From: Heterodera schachtii
Lineage: Eukaryota; Nematoda; Chromadorea; Rhabditida; Heteroderidae
Assembly: GCA_023374025.1 (NCBI GenBank)
Contig: SIJG01000036.1
Coordinates: 572,777 to 636,776 of the forward strand
DNA: 64,000 nt
Reading direction: 5' to 3'
Under the pieces are notes generated by a model. That model was not told the DNA's origin and made no database searches. It worked only from the letters and a program-made list of their open reading frames with translations. The translations under genes were made by a program, and so were the position numbers. Shown here piece after piece: positions 9,893 to 21,907 of this stretch (within the stretch, counting starts at the first letter, position 1; every line of letters begins with the position of its first letter).

Positions 9893-12800
9893 TCAGAGAA
9901 GAAACAATTTGGGACGGAACTGTTCGTCCAGCAAATACAAAGTGGAAAGCACCTCGGGATGGTTCAGCTAAGGCCAGGGGAATGAATGAATGAATGAACT
10001 GATCGGACCAAAAGTTGGCAATTATCAGATACAATTTGATCATTTAAAATGATAGCAAACTCATTTGATCACTAAAATCCGTTGCTTATTTTTCATATTT
10101 AGTTTTATTTCCTCCCTTTTTGGGAGGACAAAACCAAAGCATTGACTTCTCCCCTCTCAATTGATCAACCCTTAAACTCCATTTTGGTCATTTTACATTA
10201 ATCCGTTCTCTCCTCCCCCACCTCAATCCATCGGTATCGTTGCGGTGCCAAAATTTGGCCCCTTTGGGCGCTCCGTTTATGCCGACACAACAGCCTCAGG
10301 CGAATTCCGTGCCGTACTGAACTGACCGGGGCGGGCAGACACCAAAGGGCAGTGACAGCCTCGGGCAATTCCAACACGCAATGCTTAAAAAATGCAGTCA
10401 CTTTAAGCCAACAAATGACACATTGGACAACCCCATCTTCGAACACATGGCGATAAACTTTGGTGATCACCGAGGGGAGGAAAAATTCGAAGCCAAATTC
10501 AACTGAAAAACAATGATTTAGCCATTTTGGGAATGTTTTTAAATTTATAATTAATTAATGATTTAATGAATAATAATGAAAGACCAGAGGGAAAAGCGTC
10601 CGGAAGGGTCAGCTCATCCAAAAGTTGGAGCTGATCACGAACACATCGGTGGACAAGACATTCGAGGCGATTACTGAAGCAAAAAGAGAAATGGGGAAGT
10701 GATCAAAAAAAAAAGAAAGAAAAATAACAAGGGGAGAGAGAAAGATAGAACAAAAAGAGAGAGAGAAGAAAAGATGAGGAGAGAAAAAAGAGTGATCAGA
10801 CGAAGAAATGAGTAAATAGAGAAAAAAAATTAAAAAAATATAAATCGAAAAAAGAAATGAAAATGAGAAGAAAAAAAATAAGAAGAAAAATCAAACAAGC
10901 TAATTGTAAGTGGGGCTAATCAGCAGCAAAACAGAAAAGGAGAAACCAAAACAAAATATCGGAAAAAAGAGAAAATCAGTAGGAAAAGAGAGTGAGTGAT
11001 CAGCAGAGGCAAAAGAAAGAGAGAGAGAAAGCAAAGCGGAGGGAGTGATCAGAAAATAAGAAAAGTTGAGGGAAAAAATGATCAAAATAAAAAGGAGGAA
11101 AATAATTGTGATCAAAAAAGACTGAGCAAGCAGAGAAAGAACCCACCTGACCACACTGTGCCGCACAATTACAAATTCAACGAAAAGCCCAGGCTGAAAA
11201 TACAATTTTAAAATTCATTTTAAATTTGGCATTTTTTGCTCTTTCCATTTGAGTGATTGGACCTGCGCTTCATCTCTGTTCAGAATCGGTGCCCATGGCA
11301 TTGCTGCAGAAATGCCCCGAAGGCCCATCCGTTGCTTCCAATCCGCGTACCGTTCCGCCTCGGCCAAAATTGGCCTAAACTTCCCACATATTGACAATTA
11401 ATTAGCCAGTAAAAAATCTTGGTGAAACGTAAAAACATCCAATAAAATGATCATTTTCTCCGTCTGACATGAAATCGCGGCATCGAAGCTGAATGCCATC
11501 CGCGTCGTTCTTTTTGCGCCGTACCAATTCCAACGGATGCCATTCGGCACCCAATGACCTAAAAGTGCCGAACATTTGATGGAGAATAACAAAGTGACCA
11601 ATTTGGGGACCAGAAAGCATTTTAATGCACATTAAGTTTACGTAACTGCCGTTCCGTTCTCGAACAAATCAGCAACCCCTCTCTCATTGAGTCCTTGATC
11701 AGTGATAAATTTAGTCTCTCATTGAGTCCTTGATCAGTGATAAATTTACTCTCTCATTGAGTCCCTGATCAGTGATAAATTTAGTCTCTCATTGAGTCCT
11801 TGATCAGTGATAAATTTAGTCTCTCATTGAATCCTTGATCAGTGATAAATTTACTCTCTCATTGAGTCCCTGATCAGTGATAAATTTAGTCTCTCATTGA
11901 GTCCTTGATCAGTGATAAATTTAGTCTCTCACTGAGTCCTTGATCAGTGATAAATTTAGTCTCTCATTGAGTCCTTGATCAGTGATAAATTTACTCTCTC
12001 ATTGAGTCCCTGATCAGTGATAAATTTACTCTCTCATTGAGTCCTTGATCAGTGATAAATTTACTCCCTCGATGGGTCCCTCTGATCAGTGATCACTTTT
12101 CTCCCTCCTTGGGTCTCTCTGATCAGTGACAGTTTAAAGTGATCACTTTCCTCCCTCCTTGAGTCTCTCTGATCACTTCGCTGCCCCGTCACTCACTCCT
12201 CGTCGGGCTCTGTCTTCAGCTCGCCTCCGTTCGGCTCAACTGCGAATGCCATGCGATACCATCCCGAGCCGCGCACTTCCACGCACAGAAGTGTCTCCAC
12301 CGCACAGTGCAATCCCGTCTCTTCCCTCAATTCTCTTCTGCACGCCTCCTTTATTCATTTTGCATAAGTTTTAAATCAAAATTTGTCGCACTCTCTCCCC
12401 TTTTTGCCCTTTCCGATCGCTCTCTCCCCATTCGAATTCCATTCGATCACTCCACCCATTCATTTTCCTTTCTCTTCGATCGTTCCCCCCCCCCTCCTCC
12501 CTCCTGCTACGATTGATCACTCCCCTCTGCCTCTTTCCGATCGCTCTCTCCCTATTCGAGTTCCAATCGATCGATAACCGCTATAAATCCGTCCGATCAC
12601 CTCCAGCGTTTCTCCCGGCTCCACGTGTCCGGCCGGCATGTACCATTTGCCTCGGCACTTTTCCTTCGCCTCTTTCATCAGCAAAACTTCGCGCCCGCGG
12701 GGGCCGTCGCGCAACGCAATGGCACTGACAATGTAAGTGACGTTGTCATACACGCGCACCCAGGGGCATTCTGTGTTAGTTCGCTGATAAGAAGTGATCG

Positions 12801-13122
12801 GCGAGAATAAAATAAACTCACTGCCCATTTGCATGTCGGGCGCACGCCGTGCCGGATTTGTGGACATGGAACTTTTGGAGGCGGACGAAGAGGAAGTGGC
12901 GGAAGAGGACGAAATGCCAACGCCATCGTTTGGCGACTGACGATGGTCAGCAACACCACCGTTCCCAACTTCGTCGTGGTCATGCCGTTGCTGCTGCCCA
13001 TTACACTCATATGACGGCGAAGTGAATGGATTTTCCGCTTCAATGGGCGGTGCCGGAGGAGGCGAAGACGGCGGCGACGGCATTTCAGCCCGCTGCTGCA
13101 AAAGGTGGTGGTTGAGGTGCAT
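9893..13122 (-). CDS. NUDT18: Nudix hydrolase, NUDT18-like (8-oxo-(d)GDP phosphatase type)
   Basis: This enzyme is predicted to hydrolyse oxidised nucleoside diphosphates, cleansing the nucleotide pool. Exons: 13122-12601, 12348-12197, 11558-11469, 11374-11263, 11193-11147, 10673-10585, 10502-10222, 9967-9893; 455 aa (438 if a 51-nt intron inside exon 1 is removed). A Ser/Pro-rich, His-rich N-terminus of about 120 residues precedes the Nudix fold, where KEAKEKCRGKWYMPAGHVEP matches NUDT18. The Nudix box G-x5-E-x7-REUxEExGU is complete (ending RRELREETGL) and is split by intron 1 between its two halves. The C-terminal half (GWYRMAFAVEP, LGAEWHPLELV) also follows NUDT18. Intron 2 carries a minisatellite at 11680-12075. 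Exons 2-8 join in phase without conflict. Confidence 0.9.
11680..12075. repeat. 35-bp minisatellite, about 11 units
   Basis: A 35-bp unit containing CATTGAGTCCTTGATCAGTG is tandemly repeated inside an intron of the Nudix gene. Units differ at a few fixed sites (A or G before CTCTC; CCTTGA or CCCTGA), and these variants alternate in a higher-order pattern. Each unit carries the palindrome TGATCA. Degenerate units with longer spacing continue to about 12175. Confidence 0.95.
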
Positions 13123-13784
13123 TTGGTGGCACTCTAATTAAGAAAACAATTAGCAGTCACTAATTGATTGGTCAGCAAAGGCCGACGCGGTGAAAGTTTC
13201 CGTTTATATAAGCAAAAATCAAAACGATTTATGGCATTTTAAAATAAACAAACAAATGAAAGATTAATGAAAGAGATGACTTAATTAGGGGCTTCGAGAC
13301 TAAAACAGTCGAGAAAAGTGGAAAATTTGCAAAATTGAAAACAAAGAAATTGAGGAAAAGGACACCGATTTTGTTAAAAAAAAAACCAAATGTTGTGTCT
13401 TTTTGCATTTTAATTTTGTTATTTTTAACATTTAAGTTTTCTTTGCGTGTCGATGAACACGCGAAATTGACGGGTCAATGGACCGACCGAACAGACAGAC
13501 GAAAATCAATGGGAAAAGCCGCTGACAAATGAATTGACAGAGAATGGCGAAAATGAGGGGAAGACTTTTTGGCTGCTAATTTTGTTTTATTAAAGTATTT
13601 AGCGGAAATAAAGCGAAGTTTGTGAGGTAGGAGAAATAATGGCAAAATATCACAACAAAAAGACTGATGAGGATGAGAAGGAATGGGAGGGAGGAAGCCA
13701 ATTGGAATGATCGATGTGAGGGGAAAAAGGGGGGGGGGGGAAGAGACAATCAGAGGAAAGGGAAGAGAGAGAGAGAGAGACTGA

Positions 13785-14035
13785 TTGATCAGTCGGAGAA
13801 GAGGGAGACTGATCAGTCAGAGAAGAGGGAGACTGATCAGCCAGAGTAGGGGAGACTGATCAGTCAGGGAAGAGGGAGACTGATCAGCCAGAGTAGGGGA
13901 GACTGATCAGTCAGGGAAGAGGGAGACTGATCAGCCAGAGTAGGGGAGACTGATCAGTCAGAGAAGAGGGAGACTGATCAGCCATAGTAGGGGGAGACTG
14001 ATCAGTCAGAGAAGGGGGGACTGAGACTGATCGGG
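13785..14035. repeat. Satellite with alternating 23/24-bp TGATCA units
   Basis: GACTGATCAG starts at 13807, 13831, 13854, 13878, 13901, 13925, 13948 and 13972. The spacing alternates 24, 23, 24, 23, giving a 47-bp higher-order unit made of two diverged half-units (AGTCAG and AGCCAG types). It resembles the intronic minisatellite at 11680 only in the shared TGATCA palindrome. Confidence 0.9.
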
Positions 14036-15989
14036 GAGACATCAGTCGGGGGAAGGACAAAGACCCAGCTGATCAGAAAATACTTATGACTGACTTTTCC
14101 GCTGGGTTCACGGAAAAAAGATTTAAAAAAGATTAAGCGAAACCCCATAAAATAATATTTGAATTTAAAATAAAAGAGAGAAAAAGCCAAGGAGTAGAGA
14201 AATGTTTTCAATTACATTTCTAAAAGGCGAAATTGGCTGAGGAGGAATGAATGTTTATGACAGAAGGGATAAATGGGCAAGAGATTGACGAATGGTGAGG
14301 ATTTATTAAAGTGGAAGGGGAGAAAATGCCATTCACCCAATGCGAGGAATCGGCACTTTTCAAAATAACGGCACGAAAATATGCTAAAACGGGAGGGGGA
14401 CAAAAAGCGGCGCAACATACAAACGGATGAAGGATAATTAGTTGTTCATTAAATGGACCATTTAAAATTCAAACGCCGGCCATTTTTTTACCTTCATAAA
14501 TATTCCATTCTTCCTTTTTGTTTTTCATTTATTTACTCATTCATTCATTGTGAATTTAATTCCTTATCGCACACGAAGAATATTAATTAATTAAATAATT
14601 ACTTTAATTAAAAAATCATTCCGTAAATAATCAAAAGCATTTGCTTTTGCTCGGCGCTTCCCCGCAAGAGAATGAAAGTGAGCGTTTTCGCATTAATACG
14701 CGTGAGCAGGCTAAAGCGAAGCTATTCGCAGTGCTTATACTGGTAATTCAATTAAAAATACTTTTGTGCAAAATTAATTTATTTATTCGCTTTAGGGGGG
14801 GGGGCAATTAAGGGTAATTAGGGAGGGAAAAGAAATGACAAAGGCAAAAGCAAAAACAAAATTATTTCTTTTAAAAGATCCTTTTAAATTAAATGGAAAT
14901 TTCCGGCCGAATGGTTCTCCAAATGGAACTGTTTTGCCAAAACTTCGTTTTCGGGCCCAAAACTTTTCCGCTCGTGCCAAATTCCCCGGGGGATTTGACG
15001 GGCGAAAGACAAAAAAAAAAGGAAAAGACAAAAAAAGAAAGGGACGAAAGAGAAAGTGGGGAAAATGGAGAGAGTAACAGAATGCTAGACAGCGGGATAA
15101 ATGAGAGAAAGAAAAGAAACGAAAAACTGCAAAAAACAGACAGACAAACAGACGGACGGACAAGCGGACAGACAGACAGAGAAGCGGACGTTTTGCCAAA
15201 GGCGTTCGAAATTAAGGCATCCCTTGGGCTATTTGATGGCTATTCCTAAAATGTCAAATTTAAACAAGAATCTCGACAATCCAGGCCAGTCAATTTGCGA
15301 TGTTTCCTCAAATTAAATCTGCCGATGGGACTCAGTTGGCCACTCAGTGCCTTCGTTCCGTAAAAATGTTTTGGTGGCATTTGCCCGTTTTGGCGTGTGC
15401 CCGAGGTCCATACAGAATGAATGAACAATGAATGAGTGAATGGGAAGTGCAGGAGCAAAAGCAAATTCAATAGAAAATTCGGGGGAAAAGCCGATAAAAA
15501 AGTAAAAAAAGATAGAAAAAACGCCTTGGGAAGGAGAGAGAAATTAGGGACACATTCTGTGAGGGAAAACCCCCCGGGGGGTAGGAGGAATGATTGGACA
15601 CGAATTGTGGAGTATAATTGAATTGCACAAATGGCACAATGGAAGAGAGATGGAAAGGAAAGAGGAGGAAAAAGAGCGAAAAAACAATTAAAATGCCAAA
15701 AATAAAAGACAAAAATGCCGAGGAAAGAAAGTGACAACGGTTTTGAGAAAGTGTTAAAATAAAGGAAGAAAAAGGGGGGAGGGGAATTTGTGAAGGGTTT
15801 GGCTGGCAAATTGTCTTCCATTTTCCCATTTTCTTTTCCCATTTTGCCTTTGTCGCCGCCCGAACTTTTCGTTTGTTATTTTCGCTTTTGAATGGGCCGC
15901 GAAAAATGAGTTGGAAGTTCGCTTTTGCTTTCATTTTGCGAACGGATGGGCGGGGGAGGAAAAGCGTTTCCCGGGGGAGCAGACGGAAA

Positions 15990-16430
15990 TAATGGGGAAA
16001 AAAGAGAGGAGAAGCGGAAAAAGAAAAAGAGGAGGAGGAAAAAGAAAGAGCAGGGGGAGGAAAAGAAAGAGGAGGAGGAGAGAAGAGGGAAAAGAAAAAG
16101 AGGAGGAGGAAAAAGAGGGGAAGGAAAAGAAAGAGCGAGTGGAGGGAAGAAACAGAGAAAAGGGAAAAGAAAGCGAAGAGGAGGAGAGGAAAAAAAAGAA
16201 ATGAAAGGAGAAAGAAGAGAGGGGGAAAAGAGGGAGGAAGGAAAAAAGAGAAACGGAATGAGAGGAGAAAGGGAAAAGTGGGGAGAAAAAGGAGTACATA
16301 AGAGAATGAGAGGGGAAGAAGAAGAAGAGGAGAGAGGAAAAGAAATTGAGAAGAGAGAGGGAAAGGAAAAGAAAAAGGAGGAAAAGGAAAAACTGGAGAG
16401 AAATGGGAAAACTGTAGGGAGAAAAGAGAA
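15990..16430. repeat. Polypurine tract, about 440 bp
   Basis: The plus strand is almost entirely A and G, with AGGAGGAGGAAAAAGA-type motifs, and the complementary strand is pyrimidine-rich. Open frames across it are translations of this simple sequence and are not genes. Confidence 0.9.
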
Positions 16431-17195
16431 TGGGAGGAAGATAGACAAACTAATCAATGATAAGATTAATTGGACGGATAATGAGTGATCAAATACGAAT
16501 AAACGGACGAATGGGCAAATTGTCCGAAAATCCGTCGGTAGCCAATTTCATTTCCAATGGACACTTCCGCCGCCTTTCCGCTTCTGTCGTCGCCATTTAC
16601 TTTTAATGCGTTTGCGCACTTTTCACGCCGAATTTAATTGGACGGACAGATCGAAAATTTAAAGGACAAAATGCAAAAGAAAGAGCAGCGGAGAATGGTC
16701 AAATAAATGAGCCGAAATTACCATTGATGAAGGACAAATGAAGCACAATTAAAACGGAATAAAACCAAACGATCCCCTTTTAAAATAAAAAATTCAAATT
16801 TAAAATTGGAGTTTTATTTTGCCAATTTCCAACCAAATATTTATTTTAACAAAGTCGAGACAATTGATCAAAAAGAAAAGAAAAAAGAACGAATGAATGT
16901 CCTCGGGTGTTCCATTTGCCTGATATATAAAAAAAGAGTTAACATTAGATGATCGGTCACTGATTGACAAAAGTCAATGAATGAATGAATTGGTGGTGAG
17001 TCAGAGGGCCAACAACAGCGGAAAAGATCAAACAGAATTGGCATACGGAGGGGGGGGGGGGGGTCATTAGCAAAAAGGAGCGCCTCAGGGGAAACAATGG
17101 ACTGAGAATGGGGGGGAGGGGGTGAGGTCAACAAAAGATTGTGCCAAACAAGCATCAACAGTCAGTCTGATCAGTGAACGATGGATGGGATGAAA

Positions 17196-19181
17196 TCATC
17201 GGCATCCGTCCGCCAATCCGGCGAGCACTGCGACCGCCTCCGCCTCCTTGGCACTCAGTTCGTTGTGTTGCGCGACGATTTGCTTCTCTATCAGTTCGAA
17301 GTCCATTGGCGGTGCAACAGTTGTTGTTGTCGTTGCTGGGCCAGAAGGATTCATGTAAAAAAGTTGCCGGTGATGTTGCTGGTACTGCTCGCCGTTCAAT
17401 GGCGGTGGCGTCGCCACAACGGTAGAGGGGGACACGGAGGAGAGGCCACCAAGCTGGTGATGGTCATTGTGGATCTGTACAAAGAACAGTCAGTTAAAGG
17501 GAGAAGGAACACCAAGTTGAAGCAGTTCAACTACCGAATTGGTCGGAGACAAAGTCAACGGCGGGGAAAGGAACTGCTGCTGCTGCTGAAGACGGTGTTG
17601 GTCTTGCGGGAAGAATTGTTGTTGCTGCTGCTGCTGGAAAACAGTTTGACCATGGGTTGGCATCGGCTGTTGTTGTTGCTCGCGCTGTCGCAACAGGGAG
17701 AGCATGCCGAGCATTTGTGCCCGCTGCAACTCAGTCACCATGCCTGGGTTGGGCGGTGTCACGACCGAAGGCGAGTGTGCCGGGGCAGTGCCGCCAACAT
17801 CAGCGGGCGACGCAGTACAACCACCGCTGGTGACACCACCACCTCCGTTGTTGTTGGAGGTGGTGGAACGAGTGCCGGAAGTGGCGACACTTGCCAACAA
17901 CTGAAAGGCAACAACAGAGGTCAATGTGTGGCAAAATGGGCATTTTGGCATGGACAAATGGTCAACCACACTCATGAGATCAATCGCACCTCGTAAATCT
18001 CCTTTTTGATCGCTTGCTCCATCATGGCGTACTGCTGCCGTTGCTGCAGCAGTTGGATTTGCTGTGCCACCAACAGCAACGGATTCACACCGGCAGAAGA
18101 GTCGTTGGTCCCGTTGTTGGCATTGATCTGCTGCTGCTCATTTCCAGTGCCCCCAATGTTTTTCTGCTGCTGCTGCTGGACCAAATTGGCGATAAGCATT
18201 GAAGCCGCAGCTGCAGCCGACGGGGGAGCGACCGGCGGCTGCGCCGTCGTTGTCGTCGGCACGGAAACGGAAGCAGCGACAGACGGAGAAGCATTGGCAT
18301 TGGCAGACAAAAACATCGACTTGTGCTGCTGCTGCTGTTGTTGCTGCAGAACAGCCGCTGCCTGTCGGGCCAAAAGCATTTGTTGGCACTGCCGTTGGAG
18401 CAGTTCAGAGGCAGAGACAGCAGTAGTGGCAGTGGGATGGTGGAGATCGCCGACAGAATGAAAATGATGGCCGGAAGGTACGGAAGCGGTGGTGGACGGG
18501 GGGTTGAACCCGTTCAACAACAGTGCCGCGGACGACGTGTTGCCGTTGGCCTGGGGGGACGAAAGTCCGCCGAGGGACGGCTGAGAAGGGGGCGGCGTCA
18601 GTTCTGAAACAATGCGTAATTAAGCCAAGACACAACACAAGCAGAAAAGGAAAGAAAAAGCGAGAATACCTGCAGCAGATACTCTTGCCCGAAACCCTCT
18701 CTCATGAGTCAGTGCTAATTACGCTAATTACTCTCGATTAAAAATGGGCAAGGCGAAACTCTCTCCAGCCGGCCCTTCTTTATTCACCTCCCACAATGTG
18801 TTGGTAATTGTTGTGGGGGTTTTGCGGGAAAGGGTGCGTCGGTTGGGCAGAAGAACGCCCCTGCGGGGGAAGGCCAACTTCGCCCCTCAACATCAGCTGA
18901 TGGAGCAGCATTTGCTGCTGCTGTTGCTGTTGGTGTTGTCGGATGAGCATCATTTGGTGCTGCTCAATCTGTGCCGCGGCTTCCGTCCCGCGGGGCGGCG
19001 CCGGAGGGAACGGCTGTTGGAAAAGGGCGCCGCCCGCCGGGGGCGGCTGTGTGCCGCCGCCGCCGTTGATCGGCGGTTGTTGGCACTGCTCAGCGACAAC
19101 GGCAAACGAAAATTGATTGGAATGGAAGCGATTGTTGTGCAGCGGCGGATGCATTTGGACAGAGGGCGGACGAATGACCAT
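17196..19181 (-). CDS. Glutamine-rich protein, possibly a transcriptional co-regulator
   Basis: Four exons join in phase: 19181-18788, 18603-17990, 17900-17535, 17474-17196; 550 aa. The start lies in a good context (CCAAAATGG). The protein is dominated by Gln, Ser, Thr, Pro and Ala runs: several short polyglutamine tracts encoded by mixed CAG/CAA, a TTTTAQPPVAPPSAAAAASM segment, and amphipathic Leu/Gln pieces such as LLQRQCQQMLLARQ. The C-terminus is less repetitive: MDFELIEKQIVAQHNELSAK then a hydrophobic helix ending in GCR. No DNA-binding domain is visible. Such composition is common in Mediator subunits and co-activators, but the family is not recognised. The codon mixture in the Gln tracts argues for real coding sequence rather than a CAG microsatellite. 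Confidence 0.78.
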
Positions 19182-21876
19182 TTTGGCAGAAAATGGAGCC
19201 TAATTAAGAGAGGGCAACTCAAACGGAGAGCGAAAGAAGCAAAAGCTTTGAAATTGAGAGAACGAATGAGCAAAAGTTTAATTGAATTTTTATTCGATTT
19301 GAAACTTTGGCGCAAGAAAATTAAATGTAATTTAAATGGGTAAAAGGCGCGTAATAATAAATGAAATGTGAATGATATTAATGTTAAATAGGTACACAAA
19401 GATGATGAACAACATAATAAATAATGTCAGCAGACGGACGAAGGAAAAAGAGAAAGAAAAATGAGCAAAGAAAGCGCAACAAAAAAAGAGACGGAAGAGA
19501 AAGAGAGAGAGAGATAGAGATAGAGAGAGAGAGAGAGAGAGAAAAGAGAGAACGAAAGAAATGAGATAAAATGAAATGAGATGAGATGAAACTATTTTTG
19601 TAAATTTTAAAGGGTCGCGACGTGGAGGGCGACGGACGGACAACGCAAAGACACGAAAGAAATGATATTTTGAAAAGTAAACACAGAAAAGAGCGCGCAG
19701 TCGCAACAATCGCCGTGGGGGTGAAGAGGGACTGGAGGAGGAGGAGAGAATGGAAAAGAAAAAAAGGGAAAGAGAGAGAGGGAGGGGAGGGAAGAGACTT
19801 AGGGAAAGAGAGAGAGAAAGAGAGAGAGAAAGAGAGCAAAAATACGTAGAAACATAATATGATTGAGATGTGAAGCATCATGAAATGTTTAAATGGTCAG
19901 CCATTTGTTTGTTGTGGATATGACCGATCGAATTTGTTGGTCAGTCAGTTGACGGGGGGGGGGGGGGGGGGAGGGTTATTTCGGAGTCGTTCGTTTTTGT
20001 GTAACACCTTTACGGATAAATGGGGGGGGGGGGGAGAGATCGGATAACGGCAATAACAGCAGAGGGAATGGGAAAAAAAGGGGGATGTTTGCTTAACAAA
20101 AGCAGAAGTATGATGGATTGACGACGTAAAGCAAAAGAGGGTAGCAGCAGCAAATAGCCGCAGGTACACCAAAAATAGAATTGAAATGGGGGAAAAGCAG
20201 GGAAAAGTAAATGGGGGGGGGGGGAATAATGTCCAACAAACAGAGCAACCCCCCCCCCCCCCCCCCCCCCCCTCTCGATTGCTTTGGTCCGTCGAGAATT
20301 ATTTCTTTCGATTAGCCCTCCCCCCCCCCGCCCCCAACGCTTTCCAAATTCCCTCTCTTTTTCGCCCGTCCTGTTTTATTTAATGCTTAAATTCCCTTTT
20401 TTGGAAGTTTTTTCTTCCCATTTTTCTCTAAGTATTTTTCTTTCCTTTCTTTGCTTTTTTGTTTTTTTTTCAACTTTCTCTTTCACTATGTACAAAATAA
20501 CAACATTTATTCTCTTTCCTTTCCCCCGGGGGTGAAAATTGCGAAATTTCTGTGTGCAAAAAGGGGGGGCAGAGGACGGAAAATGCAATTTTGTGCCGTC
20601 CGTCCGCCCGTGTGCCTCCCCCCCCCCTCCCATTTTTCGCTGCGCCTTCCATTTTTAGCCACAACTGCACATCCCATGGGAAAATGAGGGGGGAGGGAAT
20701 AAGAAATGATTGATTGGGCACCAAACGGCCGACCGTTTTTGTCCCCCGCTGCTTTTGCACACTTTTTGCATTTTTTCACTGCTTTTTTAGTGGGGACATT
20801 TTCTATAATAATTCTCAAAACGGTGCCTCGTCACATGGCGAAATATTTCGTCGACAAAAGAATTTTAACAAAAAGAATTCGAAATAAATGGCAATTCGCC
20901 AAATATTTCCTTATTTGGGCAAATAAATAAAAGGAAACAAAAATTGTAACATAAAAGAGAAGTAATGCTTATACATATGCAACAATTGGTGGCGGTGAAT
21001 TTGTTAAATGAAATGAAAAAAGAAAATGAAAAGGGACACGGCAAAGCCCCCCAAGGGAAAGGGGGGAGGGATAATTGTGCTTATATCGCGCGAGAAAAAT
21101 GCCAAAGAAAAGAGAAAAAGGGGAGAAACGACGACGATGACGGCACATGGAAAAGGAACAAATGGGAAAAGGAACAAATGGGCCTAATGAATAGAGGGGG
21201 GGGGGGGGGGGAGAGATAAGCGACAAAAACAGAAGCCCTGGGGGAAAGGGGGGGAGGGGCAGGAAGTGTAAGAAAAGAATGAATGAGTGCCACCGTGGGG
21301 AAAGCCTTCCCCTCCGCCGCCCGCCATTGACGGCACTCTCCACCGCTGTTGTGTGTTTTCTTTTACATATTCATTCATCGACGGCACTCTTTGGGGAGGG
21401 GGGGGGGGACTGCTCCCCCCCCCCCCCTCCCTTTCTTTTCCCCCATTATTTTATTATTCATCCATCGCCCATTGAGTGGAGAAATGGGAGAACAAAATAA
21501 CAACGGACGGGCAGACAGAAGAAAGACAAAATAAATTTTATTTACTTTTATACGAAGAAATTTTGAAATGCCAAAGGCAAAAAAAAAGAAGGAAAAAAGA
21601 GGCGAAGGAATTGTCACCACTTTCAAAGTGTTAATTAATTGTGGGCGCCTCACTCATTAAATATGTCCATTTGACAAATGAGGGGGGGGGGGGCATGGGC
21701 ATTGGCATTTACAGTTGCATTGGCACTGGCACTCGTGACAATGTCAAAAAAACGGATAGAACAAACAAATAAATGGGGAAAATGTGTGGGGAAAAAGGGG
21801 GGGTTATAGGCAAATTGGGACCAAAATATGCAAAAATGTTCAATAGCAAATGAATTACTTTTTCTATAAATATTTC

Positions 21877-21907
<31 letters not shown>

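Larger units (their letters stand above)
13123..17195. other. Long spacer without a supported gene
   Basis: This 4-kb spacer lies between the 5' end of the Nudix gene and the 3' end of the Gln-rich gene. It contains TGATCA-rich satellite DNA (13785-14035), purine-rich tracts, a poly-G run at about 17049-17063 and AT-rich DNA. All long open frames here are low-complexity Arg/Lys/Glu or Phe/Ser translations of the simple repeats. Fragments near 14835-15230 and 15360-15450 are less biased but show no credible exon. Confidence 0.6.

Noticed and set aside
15911..16488. Long Lys/Arg/Glu and Phe/Ser open frames up to 193 aa
   Set aside because: They are produced by the polypurine tract; no splice sites, domains or codon preference.
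18006..18461. 151-aa Cys-rich plus-strand frame
   Set aside because: The Cys runs are the antisense reading of CAG/CAA glutamine codons in the minus-strand Gln-rich gene.
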